NCBI GenBank assembly: GCA_018402765.1
Contig: JAGYIE010000002.1
Span: 310,001 to 374,000 of the forward strand
Length of the DNA: 64,000 nucleotides
From: Vicingaceae bacterium
GTDB taxonomy: Bacteria > Bacteroidota > Bacteroidia > Flavobacteriales_E > Vicingaceae
Direction of reading: 5' to 3'
Numbering within the stretch: position 1 is the stretch's first letter; every line of letters starts with the position of its first letter. The translations under genes were made by a program, and so were the position numbers. The notes beneath the pieces were generated by a model. That model saw nothing but the letters and a program-made list of their open reading frames with translations, ran no database searches and had not been told where the DNA came from. Shown piece after piece: positions 52,755 to 62,485 of this stretch.

Positions 52755-55181
52755 ATGACAAAAGGAGAAAAAAAAGTACTCGATTGGTTTCAATCTAAAG
52801 GTTGGGAAGCGCATGATTTTCAACAGGAAGCTTGGAGTGCTTATTTGTCTGGTAAAAACGGATTGCTCAATGCTCCAACTGGTTCTGGAAAAACATATGG
52901 CATGGGACTGGGAATTTTAGCTGAACATATTAATTCCAATAAGAAAGCATTTGGTTTACAAGCCATTTGGATTACACCAATTAGAGCCTTGGCAAAAGAA
53001 ATACAGCAATCGCTTCAGCGAGCCTCTGAAGAATTAGATTTAGGATGGCGAGTAGGAAATAGAACAGGTGATACTTCTTCAAGTGATCGTGCTAAACAAA
53101 AAAAGAATGTACCCGAAATCTTAATTACCACGCCCGAGAGTTTGCAATTATTGCTAGCTTCAAAAGGCAGTGAGGCTTTTTTCAGCAACTTAAAATGCAT
53201 TGTAAATGACGAATGGCACGAACTGATGGGTTCAAAACGGGCCGTTCAAATGGAGCTAGCCCACTCTCGGTTAATTGCATTAGCACCACAACTGAAAATA
53301 TGGGGAATCTCAGCAACCATTGGCAATATGGAAGAAGCTGTGGAGGTGTTGGTAGGCGAAGAGCGAAAAAAAGAAGCCGTAATTATTCGTTCAACCATTC
53401 AAAAAGAGATTGTAGTCGAATCTATTTTACCTGATGAGATTGAACAATTTTCATGGGGTGGGCATTTGGGAATTCAATTATTAGATAAGGTAATTCCACT
53501 CATTTATGCGAATAAAACCACCCTAATTTTTACCAATACACGAGCACAAGCTGAAATTTGGTATCAAAAACTGCTAGAGGCAGATCCGAATTTAGCCGGC
53601 CAATTAGCCATGCACCATGGTTCCATTAGTCGTGAGCTTCGAGACTGGGTAGAAGATGCACTACATTCCGCTACTATTAAAGCAGTTGTTTGCACTTCTA
53701 GTTTAGATTTAGGAGTTGACTTTAGGCCTGTTGATACGATTATACAAATTGGCAGTCCGAAAGGAGTTGCTCGTTTTGTGCAGCGAGCCGGCAGAAGTGG
53801 CCATCAACCGGGAGCAACAAGTAGGATATTTTTTGTCCCTACCAATTCACTAGAACTCATAGAAGCTGCGGCATTGCGTGAAGCAATCAATGAAGGAATT
53901 ATGGAAAAGAGAAATCCTTATTTCCGTTCGTTTGATGTGTTGGTGCAGTACTTAATGACACTTGCTGTAGGTGATGGATTTGAATCAGAGATGATTAAAA
54001 ATGAAGTGCAATCTACCTTTAGTTTTAGTTCCATGAGTGATAATGAATGGAATTGGGTGATGCAATTTTTGGTACTTGGAGGAGAATCATTACAAGCTTA
54101 CGATGAATATAAGAAAGTTGTTTTTTATGAAGGCTTATACCGTGTTTTAGATCGCAAAACTGCTATGCGTCATCGATTATCTATTGGCACAATAGTAAGT
54201 GAAGGATTACTTAATGTAAAGTTTATGAAAGGTGGGTTTATAGGAACTATAGAGGAATGGTTTATTTCTAAACTCAACCCAGGTGATGTATTTTGGTTTT
54301 CAGGCAGAAATTTAGAGCTGATTAAAATCAAAGAAATGCAGGTAATTGTAAAACTGAGTAAAGCTAAAAATGGCAAAGTTCCATCTTGGCAAGGTGGACG
54401 AATGCCGCTCTCTTCAAAGCTTTCTGCTGTTTTACGTAAAAAAGTAAATGAAGCTAAGTTGGGCAATAGCACTGATATTGAATTACACACTATTCAACCC
54501 ATTTTTGAGACACAAGCTAAACGATCAATTGTACCTGCAACGGATGAGTTTCTAATTGAATCCTTTAAAAGTAAAGAAGGGCATCATTTGTATTTTTATC
54601 CCTTTGAAGGCAGAGGAGTTCATGAAGGAATGGCTGCGCTTATCGCTTATCGGATTGGCTTACTTACGCCGATTACATTTTCTATTGCTTACAATGATTA
54701 CGGTTTTGAATTACTTTCTGATCAGGAAATCCCGTTAGAAATGACTTTAGACAGTGATATTTTATCCACCGATCACTTACATGACGATGTATTTGCAAGT
54801 ATTAATTCGGCTGAAATGGCCAGAAGAAAGTTTCGGGACATTGCCTCCATTTCAGGTTTGATTTTTAAAGGATATCCTGGGAAAAGCAAAAAAGACCGAC
54901 ACTTACAGGCTTCATCACAGCTATTCTTTGATGTATTTCAAGAACACGAAGAAACCAATTTACTCTATTTGCAAGCTTATGAAGAAGTAATGGCGTTTCA
55001 GCTAGAAGAAAGCCGACTTTATGAAGCTATGGAGCGCATACAGCAGCAAAAAATAGTTTTGGTAACTATAGACAAACCAACCCCATTCTCTTTCCCTATT
55101 TTAGTAGATCGATTAAGAGGAAAACTAACCACTGAAAAGTTAACCGATCGGATTAAACGAATGCAGCTGGTGGTGGAGTAA
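52755..55181 (+). CDS. Ligase-associated Lhr-type DEXH-box helicase
   Basis: An 808-residue SF2 helicase: Walker A 'NAPTGSGKTYGMG', DExH as 'CIVNDEWHEL', motif III 'WGISATIGNME', motif VI 'QRAGRSGHQPG', followed by the winged-helix and Lhr-specific C-terminal regions. It belongs to the Lhr-Core family, 3'-5' translocases that work with a ligase and MBL exonuclease. No metallophosphoesterase partner (PdeM) is in the window. Downstream is a perfect hairpin, oriented for the convergent adhesin gene. Confidence 0.92.
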   Translation: MTKGEKKVLDWFQSKGWEAHDFQQEAWSAYLSGKNGLLNAPTGSGKTYGMGLGILAEHINSNKKAFGLQAIWITPIRALAKEIQQSLQRASEELDLGWRVGNRTGDTSSSDRAKQKKNVPEILITTPESLQLLLASKGSEAFFSNLKCIVNDEWHELMGSKRAVQMELAHSRLIALAPQLKIWGISATIGNMEEAVEVLVGEERKKEAVIIRSTIQKEIVVESILPDEIEQFSWGGHLGIQLLDKVIPLIYANKTTLIFTNTRAQAEIWYQKLLEADPNLAGQLAMHHGSISRELRDWVEDALHSATIKAVVCTSSLDLGVDFRPVDTIIQIGSPKGVARFVQRAGRSGHQPGATSRIFFVPTNSLELIEAAALREAINEGIMEKRNPYFRSFDVLVQYLMTLAVGDGFESEMIKNEVQSTFSFSSMSDNEWNWVMQFLVLGGESLQAYDEYKKVVFYEGLYRVLDRKTAMRHRLSIGTIVSEGLLNVKFMKGGFIGTIEEWFISKLNPGDVFWFSGRNLELIKIKEMQVIVKLSKAKNGKVPSWQGGRMPLSSKLSAVLRKKVNEAKLGNSTDIELHTIQPIFETQAKRSIVPATDEFLIESFKSKEGHHLYFYPFEGRGVHEGMAALIAYRIGLLTPITFSIAYNDYGFELLSDQEIPLEMTLDSDILSTDHLHDDVFASINSAEMARRKFRDIASISGLIFKGYPGKSKKDRHLQASSQLFFDVFQEHEETNLLYLQAYEEVMAFQLEESRLYEAMERIQQQKIVLVTIDKPTPFSFPILVDRLRGKLTTEKLTDRIKRMQLVVE

Positions 55182-55212
55182 AAAAAGCCGGCTTCAATAA
55201 TTGAAGCCGGCC
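55181..55212 (-). terminator. Terminator after the large adhesin gene
   Basis: Perfect arms 'gccggcttcaa'/'ttgaagccggc' around a TAA loop, and on the minus strand a run of seven T's follows. It terminates the adhesin transcript ending at 55240. Confidence 0.9.
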
Positions 55213-55239
55213 TATATAGATATTAAATGTTGCAGTTAC

Positions 55240-58200
55240 TTATCTCGTCAATACAACTTTCTTGATCGTTTGACCATATTTCACCAAGTATACTCCTCTC
55301 TCCAACTCATTCATTCGAATCATTGTTTTAGCAGCATTCACTTGTTGAACTTGTATCAATTGACCTGTCAAACTGTATAGCTCAATCATATTGCCCATCG
55401 CTACGTCTCCTGTAATCTCCACATAAACATCTCCCCTAGTTGGGTTCGGATAAATAACGAAGCTGTTTTGCTTGTTGTACTCGCTTATCGAATTAATTAG
55501 CACATTCTGACATGCTGAAGTATCTGTACATGCTCCTTTGGTCAAGATAACTGCATAGTTCCCATTATTCGATGGGCGGAAGCTTGCAGTCGTTGCTCCG
55601 ACGATAATTGCATTATTACTATCACAGTTAATCCATTGATAAGCAGTTGCACTTGCATCATTCGCTACTAATGAATCATTGAATTTAGCAATTGTTAAGT
55701 CTAACGTATCGATCGTTAAGTCTAACGTTACAATAGAATCACATCCTAAACTTGTTTGTACGGTATCAGCATAAACACCGCTTGTGCTGTACATCATGTT
55801 GTTGTGCATCCACGTGTAGCTGTCGCAGGCTGTTACTGTATCTATAGTTGTAATTGAGTTGTTAATCGTTAAATCCAATGTTACAATTGAGTCACATCCT
55901 AAACTTGTTTGTACGGTATCAGCATAAATTCCGCTTGTGCTGTACATCATGTTGTTGTGCATCCATGTGTAGCTGTCGCAGGCTGTTACTGTATCTATAG
56001 TTGTAATTGAGTTGTTAATCGTTAAATCCAATGTTACAATTGAGTCACATCCTAAACTTGTTTGTACGGTATCAGCATAAATTCCGCTTGTGCTGTACAT
56101 CATGTTGTTGTGCATCCACGTGTAGCTGTCGCAGGCTGTTACTGTATCAATAGTTGTAATTGAGTTGTTAATCGTTAAATCCAATGTTACAATTGAGTCA
56201 CATCCTAAACTTGTTTGTACGGTATCAGCATAAATTCCGCTTGTGCTGTACATCATGTTGTTGTGCATCCATGTGTAGCTGTCGCAGGCTGTTACTGTAT
56301 CTATAGTTGTAATTGAGTTGTTAATCGTTAAATCCAATGTTACAATTGAGTCACATCCTAAACTTGTTTGTACGGTATCAGCATAAATTCCGCTTGTGCT
56401 GTACATCATGTTGTTGTGCATCCATGTGTAGCTGTCGCAGGCTGTTACTGTATCTATAGTTGTAATTGAGTTGTTAATCGTTAAATCCAATGTTACAATT
56501 GAGTCACATCCTAAACTTGTTTGTACGGTATCAGCATAAATTCCGCTTGTGCTGTACATCATGTTGTTGTGCATCCACGTGTAGCTGTCGCAGGCTGTTA
56601 CCGTATCGGTGGTAACTACTGAATTGTTAATGGTCACGTTCAATGTAATTACAGAATCACATCCTAAACTTGTTTGGACTGTATCGTTGTATGCACCACT
56701 CATGGTATACGTAGCATTGTTTTGTGCCCATACATAGCTATCACATGCAGTAATGCTTACACTTGAAGTTGGAGTAGCCGGTTGAGTTATACTAACACTT
56801 GAGGTGGTTATACAGTTATTCGCATCGGTTACTGTTGCGGTATACGTTCCTGCGGTTAAACCAGTAATGCTTGCAGTGGTTGCTGCGTTGCTCCACAAAT
56901 AAGTATATGCAGTTGTCCCACCTGTCGCTGTTACCGTTGCTGTTCCATCAGCACCGCCATTACAACTTACGTTTGTATTGCTTGAAGTTGCTGATAATGC
57001 CGTTGGCTCTGTTACGGTTGCACTTGATGTAGTTGTACATCCGTTGGCATCGGTTACTGTTGCGGTATAGGTTCCTGCTGTTAAACCAGTAACGCTTGCA
57101 GTGGTTGCTGCATTGCTCCATAAGTAAGTATAAGCTGTTGTTCCGCCTGTCGCTGTTACCGTTGCTGTTCCGTCGGCACCGCCATTACAACTTACGTTTG
57201 TATTGCTTGAAGTTGCTGATAATGCCGTTGGTTCTGTTACGGTTGCACTTGATGTAGTTGTACATCCGTTTGCATCGGTTACTGTTGCGGTATACGTTCC
57301 TGCTGTTAAACCAGTAATGCTTGCTGTGGTTGCTGCGTTGCTCCACAAATAAGTATACGCTGTTGTTCCGCCTGTTGCTGTTACCGTTGCTGTTCCGTCG
57401 GCACCGCCGTTACAACTTACGTTTGTATTGCTTGAAGTTGCTGATAATGCCGTTGGCTCTGTTACGGTTGCACTTGATGTAGTTGTACATCCGTTGGCAT
57501 CGGTTACTGTTGCGGTATAGGTTCCTGCGGTTAAACCAGTGATGCTTGCTGTGGTTGCTGCGTTGCTCCACAAATAAGTATACGCTGTTGTTCCGCCTGT
57601 CGCTGTTACCGTTGCTGTTCCATCATTACCTCCATTACAACTTACGTTTGTATTGCTTGAAGTTGCTGATAAGGCCGTAGGCTCTGTTACGGTTGCACTT
57701 GATGTTGTCGTACATCCGTTGGCATCGGTTACTGTTGCGGTATACGTTCCTGCGGTTAAACCAGTGATGCTTGCTGTGGTTGCTGCGTTGCTCCACAAAT
57801 AAGTATACGCTGTTGTTCCGCCTGTCGCGGTTACCGTTGCTGTTCCGTCGGCACCGCCATTACAACTTACGTTTGTATTGCTTGAAGTTGCTGATAAGGC
57901 CGTTTGCTCTGTTACGGTTGCACTTGATGTAGTTGTACATCCGTTGGCATCGGTTACTGTTGCGGTATATGTTCCTGCTGATAGCCCATTTGCTGTGGCT
58001 GTTGTAGAAGCATTACTCCATAAGAACGTGTAAGGTGCTGTTCCACCGGTTGCAGTTACTGTTGCTGTTCCATCAGCACCGCCATTACAACTTACGTTTG
58101 TATTGCTTGAAGTTGCTGATAATGCCGTAGGCTCTGTTACGGTTGCACTTGATGTAGTTGTACATCCGTTGGCATCGGTTACTGTTGCGGTATAGGTTCC

Positions 58201-60576
58201 TGCGGTTAAACCAGTAATGCTTGCTGTGGTTGCTGCGTTGCTCCACAAATAAGTATATGCTGTTGTTCCGCCTGTCGCTGTTACCGTTGCTGATCCATCA
58301 GCACCGCCATTACAACTTACGTTTGTATTGCTTGAAGTTGCTGATAAGGCCGTTGGCTCTGTTACGGTTGCACTTGATGTAGTTGTACATCCGTTTGCAT
58401 CGGTTACTGTTGCGGTATACGTTCCTGCGGTTAAACCAGTAATGCTTGCTGTGGTTGCTGCGTTGCTCCACAAATAAGTATACGCTGTTGTTCCGCCTGT
58501 TGCTGTTACCGTTGCTGTTCCGTCGGCACCGCCGTTACAACTTACGTTTGTATTGCTTGAAGTTGCTGATAATGCTGTTGGCTCTGTTACGGTTGCACTT
58601 GATGTTGTTGTACATCCGTTGGCATCGGTTACTGTTGCGGTATAGGTTCCTGCGGTTAAACCAGTAATGCTTGCTGTGGTTGCTGCGTTGCTCCACAAAT
58701 AAGTATATGCTGTTGTTCCGCCTGTCGCTGTTACCGTTGCTGTTCCATCAGCACCGCCATTACAACTTACGTTTGTATTGCTTGAAGTTGCTGATAATGC
58801 TGTCGGCTCTGTTACGGTTGCACTTGATGTTGTCGTACATCCGTTTGCATCGGTTACTGTTGCGGTATACGTTCCTGCGGTTAAACCAGTAATGCTTGCT
58901 GTGGTTGCTGCGTTGCTCCACAAATAAGTATACGCTGTTGTTCCGCCTGTTGCTGTTACCGTTGCTGTTCCGTCGGCACCGCCGTTACAACTTACGTTTG
59001 TATTGCTTGAAGTTGCTGATAATGCCGTTGGCTCTGTTACGGTTGCACTTGCCGTTTTTGTACAGTTATTCGCGTCAGACACCGTTACAGTGTAGGTTCC
59101 TGCTGTTACGCTTGTGATGCTTGCAGTGGTTGCTGCATTGCTCCACGCGTAGGTGTAGGGACTAGCGCCACCAGTTACACTAACATTAGCGGCTCCATCT
59201 GACAATCCATTGCATGAAACTGCATTCGTAACAGATGCAGATATGGACATCCCTGTAGGCTGAGTTATTGTAACACTTGATGTACTTGTACAGTTGTTGG
59301 CATCGGTTACTGTTACGGTATATGTTCCTGCTGAAAGGCCGGTTATGGATGCTGTGGTTGCCGTATTATTCCAAACATAGGAATAAGGTGATGTTCCACC
59401 GGTTGCAGTTGCTGTGGCTGATCCATCGCTTCCGCCGTTACAAAATACGTTAGAAGAAACTGTTGAAGATGCTGCTAATACTGCAGGTTCTGTTAAAACA
59501 TAGCTACTGCTTGTTGTTATATTATTTTGATCGGTTATCGTTACCGTATAAGTTCCTGCTGATAAGTTAGAAATACTTGAGGTGGTAGCTGATGTGCTCC
59601 AAGCGAATGTATAAGGAGTAGCACCTCCATTACCGACAGCTGATAAAGCTCCGTCTGACAATCCATTACAAGATATGGAAGCCGTTTCTGAAATTGTTAC
59701 TGAATATAATTGAGTAATTCGCGCATAACCATTTCCCGACTTTCCGATCATTGTGCCTCCTGATGGATTAGGCATGGATGCATTTCCAGCGATTAATGAT
59801 GTGTTTATCATATTGAAGCTAGATGGGACCGAATAACCTGAAGGTTTATATGAAGATGAACTAAGCACATAGGCTGAACCTCCACTACCTCCCGAATTGC
59901 CTCCACTTCGTGCACCACCGCCATACCAGCCGCCGCCGCCGCCATTTCCGCCACCTGAACCCCCTTGTCCTCGGCCACCATAACCAAAAGATCCGTTATA
60001 TTGGCAATTACCTCCACTAGTTTGTGTAGCAGGACAACTACCAACACTAGATGATCCGCCACCTGCATATGTACCATTTTGCCAATTTCCATTACCGGCT
60101 CCTCCCCCTGCAACTATTATTCGACTATTATAAGAAGCAAGACTTCGTCGATAAGATAAATCTGTTAATGTCATGGGGCTTGAAGTAAGAGCAATGTCTG
60201 TCGCACCGCCACCTGATCCATGTGAGGCCATTGAGTTATTTACACCACCACCTCCATTCCATCCGCCGACTGTATTCACAGCGGTGCTATGAACAGTTAA
60301 TCCATAGGTAAAATATCTGCCTTGTTGACCTACATATATGTAAAAAGTAGTAGGGACAGAAATAGATAGCTCTCCTTTGGCATAACCCCCTTTAGAGGTA
60401 GTAGAATAAGACTCACCTGTACCACCTTGAGCACCCCACGTTTCAAACCTGTAATTTCCAGGCTGAAGAGTAATAGATTGTTGGTTTCCTATGTAAGCAA
60501 AGTTCCATATTTGTTGGCCAAAACTTGTTGCGACAACAAGTAAAGCAAGTGAGATAGAGAGTAATAATTTTTTCAT
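55240..60576 (-). CDS. Giant T9SS adhesin with SprB repeats
   Basis: A 1778-residue secreted protein. Signal peptide ('LLSISLALLVVATSFGQ'), then a glycine-rich domain (about 25-290, 'GGGGGWYGGGARSGGNSGGS' in the middle), then 13 SprB repeats of 75 residues (about 292-1267) with the pattern 'VSCNGGADGTATVTATGG' and 'YTYLWSNAATTASITGL', then seven 51-residue repeats ('TACDSYTWMHNNMMYSTSG' and 'QTSLGCDSIVTLDLTINNS', about 1268-1625), and a T9SS sorting domain ('VIYPNPTRGDVYVEI' to 'KKVVLTR'). SprB is the mobile gliding adhesin of F. johnsoniae; this is a shorter relative. Each 75-residue unit has one Cys; the 51-residue units have two. It should be exposed on the cell surface. Confidence 0.92.
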   Translation of the reverse strand: MKKLLLSISLALLVVATSFGQQIWNFAYIGNQQSITLQPGNYRFETWGAQGGTGESYSTTSKGGYAKGELSISVPTTFYIYVGQQGRYFTYGLTVHSTAVNTVGGWNGGGGVNNSMASHGSGGGATDIALTSSPMTLTDLSYRRSLASYNSRIIVAGGGAGNGNWQNGTYAGGGSSSVGSCPATQTSGGNCQYNGSFGYGGRGQGGSGGGNGGGGGWYGGGARSGGNSGGSGGSAYVLSSSSYKPSGYSVPSSFNMINTSLIAGNASMPNPSGGTMIGKSGNGYARITQLYSVTISETASISCNGLSDGALSAVGNGGATPYTFAWSTSATTSSISNLSAGTYTVTITDQNNITTSSSYVLTEPAVLAASSTVSSNVFCNGGSDGSATATATGGTSPYSYVWNNTATTASITGLSAGTYTVTVTDANNCTSTSSVTITQPTGMSISASVTNAVSCNGLSDGAANVSVTGGASPYTYAWSNAATTASITSVTAGTYTVTVSDANNCTKTASATVTEPTALSATSSNTNVSCNGGADGTATVTATGGTTAYTYLWSNAATTASITGLTAGTYTATVTDANGCTTTSSATVTEPTALSATSSNTNVSCNGGADGTATVTATGGTTAYTYLWSNAATTASITGLTAGTYTATVTDANGCTTTSSATVTEPTALSATSSNTNVSCNGGADGTATVTATGGTTAYTYLWSNAATTASITGLTAGTYTATVTDANGCTTTSSATVTEPTALSATSSNTNVSCNGGADGSATVTATGGTTAYTYLWSNAATTASITGLTAGTYTATVTDANGCTTTSSATVTEPTALSATSSNTNVSCNGGADGTATVTATGGTAPYTFLWSNASTTATANGLSAGTYTATVTDANGCTTTSSATVTEQTALSATSSNTNVSCNGGADGTATVTATGGTTAYTYLWSNAATTASITGLTAGTYTATVTDANGCTTTSSATVTEPTALSATSSNTNVSCNGGNDGTATVTATGGTTAYTYLWSNAATTASITGLTAGTYTATVTDANGCTTTSSATVTEPTALSATSSNTNVSCNGGADGTATVTATGGTTAYTYLWSNAATTASITGLTAGTYTATVTDANGCTTTSSATVTEPTALSATSSNTNVSCNGGADGTATVTATGGTTAYTYLWSNAATTASVTGLTAGTYTATVTDANGCTTTSSATVTEPTALSATSSNTNVSCNGGADGTATVTATGGTTAYTYLWSNAATTASITGLTAGTYTATVTDANNCITTSSVSITQPATPTSSVSITACDSYVWAQNNATYTMSGAYNDTVQTSLGCDSVITLNVTINNSVVTTDTVTACDSYTWMHNNMMYSTSGIYADTVQTSLGCDSIVTLDLTINNSITTIDTVTACDSYTWMHNNMMYSTSGIYADTVQTSLGCDSIVTLDLTINNSITTIDTVTACDSYTWMHNNMMYSTSGIYADTVQTSLGCDSIVTLDLTINNSITTIDTVTACDSYTWMHNNMMYSTSGIYADTVQTSLGCDSIVTLDLTINNSITTIDTVTACDSYTWMHNNMMYSTSGIYADTVQTSLGCDSIVTLDLTINNSITTIDTVTACDSYTWMHNNMMYSTSGVYADTVQTSLGCDSIVTLDLTIDTLDLTIAKFNDSLVANDASATAYQWINCDSNNAIIVGATTASFRPSNNGNYAVILTKGACTDTSACQNVLINSISEYNKQNSFVIYPNPTRGDVYVEITGDVAMGNMIELYSLTGQLIQVQQVNAAKTMIRMNELERGVYLVKYGQTIKKVVLTR
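55701..56766 (-). repeat. Seven 153-bp tandem repeats (51 residues each) in the adhesin
   Basis: Period 153 bases measured between successive 'gtagctgtcgcag' (55816, 55969, and onward). Six copies are nearly identical; the one nearest the SprB block is more diverged ('TACDSYVWAQNNATYTMSG'). Confidence 0.9.
56767..59702 (-). repeat. Thirteen 225-bp SprB tandem repeats in the adhesin
   Basis: Period 225 bases measured between 'gtttgtattg' copies at 56971 and 57196. Ten copies are almost identical in protein and DNA; the three at the N-terminal side are older and divergent, and one copy ('TAPYTFLWSNASTTATANGL') differs in the middle. Confidence 0.9.
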
Positions 60577-60605
60577 AGGGTTGTTTTTTTGTTTTAATTC
60601 AACTA

Positions 60606-60613
60606 CAAATTTA
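60606..60613 (-). promoter_or_regulatory. -7 promoter element (TAAATTTG) before the adhesin gene
   Basis: Minus-strand TAAATTTG matches TAnnTTTG, about 30 bases before the ATG at 60576. The -33 is not clear. Confidence 0.5.
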
Positions 60614-60791
60614 ATAGCCTTGTATTAAAATCAGGTTACAATAATCTATTGAAAAAAAAATGTAACAAATAAAACACAAATAAAAAAAACAGTTGTTGAA
60701 TAGTAGTTAGTTGGATAAATCAAAAAGTAGGTTACAAATTTTAACTTACCCATTTTGTAACCGCTTAGAAAGAATTAAAACTACTTTACTG

Positions 60792-60799
60792 TATCTTTG
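60792..60799 (+). promoter_or_regulatory. -7 promoter element (TATCTTTG) before the TPR-AraC gene
   Basis: TATCTTTG matches TAnnTTTG, 25 bases before the ATG at 60825. No clear -33 element was found at normal spacing. Confidence 0.55.
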
Positions 60800-60824
60800 A
60801 ATTGAAAACCTACTTTACCCAATT

Positions 60825-62444
60825 ATGAAATTCACACACCTAATTGTACTAATCTTTACTATAAACACTACTCTATTAGGTCAACAGCAATTATCTGATA
60901 TAAAAAAGGTAGATTCCCTAATGTCGATAGACATAAAAGATGCCGACAAGGTATTTAACTCACTGAAAAAAAAGTATTTAGTTATTGAAATTGATTCCAT
61001 CTATGCAGAGTTTTATTACAGAGGAGGGGTTATTAACTATTATCTTGAAAATTATTTATTAGCTGAAAAATATTACCATTTTGCACTTATTACTGAATAT
61101 GCCCATAAGTATGCTCATTTTGAAGCAAAAATTCACAACAACCTAGGAATAGTTTATGAACTCCTTTTGAAATTTGACGAGGCATTAGTAGCTTATAATC
61201 GGTCCATTAACATTGAAAAAAAGCTAAAAAATAGGCAGGGTGAAATGAAAACGCTTCTGAATATCGGCTTATTAAACATCAAAACAAAGCAATATAAAAT
61301 CGCAGAAAAACAATTAACAACTGCGTATGCTTATTTTGATTCGATTAAGGATGAGCAACAAATTGGATTATTCTTTCAAAATCTAGGCGTTTTATATTTT
61401 AATAGAGGGGATTATAAGCGAGCAGACAGCTTAGCCGTTCTCGCTAACGAACAATTCAGAAAAATTAATGATATATATGGTTTGTGTAGGACTTTTAACA
61501 ATATATCATTGAGCAATTTAAAGTTAGGAAAATTGAAACAAGCAAATAAATTTAAAGACAGCCTAATTATTAACTGCGATACAAACAGTAGTTTTTACTT
61601 TGAAAACATTCCATTTTTACAAGCAGAAATACTAATTGCCAAGAAAGATTACAATCAAAGCCTTCAACTACTTAACAACTTGATTAAAAAGAACATTACT
61701 AAACCAAGTTCACTTAAATATATAGAAGAACTAAAAATGCGTGCTTATGCCCATATTGGCAAAGGTCAACTATATGACTCTGCGTTTAATAAATTTCGTC
61801 TTTTGAGTGATTCAATTGCTAGAATAAATAATATTAAGCAGGTTGCACAATTAGAAGCTATCTATAAAACGAATGAAATGCAACAAGAATTATCTGCAAG
61901 CAAGAAATTACTACTAAAAGAAAGAAATAGAAATATTATCATTTTCGCCGCTTTGTTTGTTATTATCAGCTTACTATCAGGAGTTTTGTTATTTAGACAA
62001 AAGCTGTTACGCCTTAGAAAGTATATCGTTAACAATGCACAGGGAAAACAACTAAAGATAAACGACCAAGAATTAGAAATACGTTATGAACATCGAAGCA
62101 TTAAAGCACTTTATATTAAATGTATTAGGTTTCTCAAAGCAGATCAAACTTTCCTGCAACCAGAGTTAACAATAGACCTATTAGCAGAAAAGCTGGATGT
62201 AAATGCAAATCAGCTTTCAAAAAGTATAAATGAAACGGCAGGCATGAACTTTAACCAATTCATCAACCAGCTTAGGATTAAGCACTCTGAAAAACTACTT
62301 GCTGAAAATAAATACTCTATCAGCGAAATTGCTGAAATAGTAGGATTTTCTAACCGAATTAGTTTTTATCGATCTTTTAAGCACATTACAGGCATGTCTC
62401 CTAAAGAATTTAGAGAGAATGTAATAAATAATATATTGGAATAA
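60825..62444 (+). CDS. TPR-repeat, membrane-spanning AraC-type regulator (copy 1)
   Basis: A 539-residue protein: signal segment, TPR helices (about 50-330, 'YAHFEAKIHNNLGIVYELLL', 'GEMKTLLNIGLLNIKTKQYK'), one membrane segment (about 366-388, 'NIIIFAALFVIISLLSGVLL'), and a C-terminal AraC-type HTH ('IDLLAEKLDVNANQLSKSIN', 'YSISEIAEIVGFSNRISFYR', 'HITGMSPKEFREN'). It would sense a periplasmic signal through the TPRs and bind DNA in the cytoplasm, a one-protein signalling design common in Bacteroidota. It is divergent from the adhesin gene and followed by a paralogue. Confidence 0.85.
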   Translation: MKFTHLIVLIFTINTTLLGQQQLSDIKKVDSLMSIDIKDADKVFNSLKKKYLVIEIDSIYAEFYYRGGVINYYLENYLLAEKYYHFALITEYAHKYAHFEAKIHNNLGIVYELLLKFDEALVAYNRSINIEKKLKNRQGEMKTLLNIGLLNIKTKQYKIAEKQLTTAYAYFDSIKDEQQIGLFFQNLGVLYFNRGDYKRADSLAVLANEQFRKINDIYGLCRTFNNISLSNLKLGKLKQANKFKDSLIINCDTNSSFYFENIPFLQAEILIAKKDYNQSLQLLNNLIKKNITKPSSLKYIEELKMRAYAHIGKGQLYDSAFNKFRLLSDSIARINNIKQVAQLEAIYKTNEMQQELSASKKLLLKERNRNIIIFAALFVIISLLSGVLLFRQKLLRLRKYIVNNAQGKQLKINDQELEIRYEHRSIKALYIKCIRFLKADQTFLQPELTIDLLAEKLDVNANQLSKSINETAGMNFNQFINQLRIKHSEKLLAENKYSISEIAEIVGFSNRISFYRSFKHITGMSPKEFRENVINNILE

Positions 62445-62485
62445 ATTTTATTCTGACCTATAGAAATCTTTACAATTATCGAAAA

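Noticed and set aside
58446-59117. Three plus-strand open frames of 73 codons, nearly identical, opposite the adhesin repeats
   Set aside because: They are spaced at exactly 225 bases and mirror the SprB repeats; the Leu/Arg-rich products have no features and arise from the repeat composition.
55700-59702. CRISPR array
   Set aside because: The repeats are 153 and 225 bases, coding and without unique spacers.
59808-60113. Minus-strand open frame of 101 codons in the glycine-rich domain
   Set aside because: It is an out-of-frame shadow of the adhesin's glycine-rich coding sequence on the same strand.
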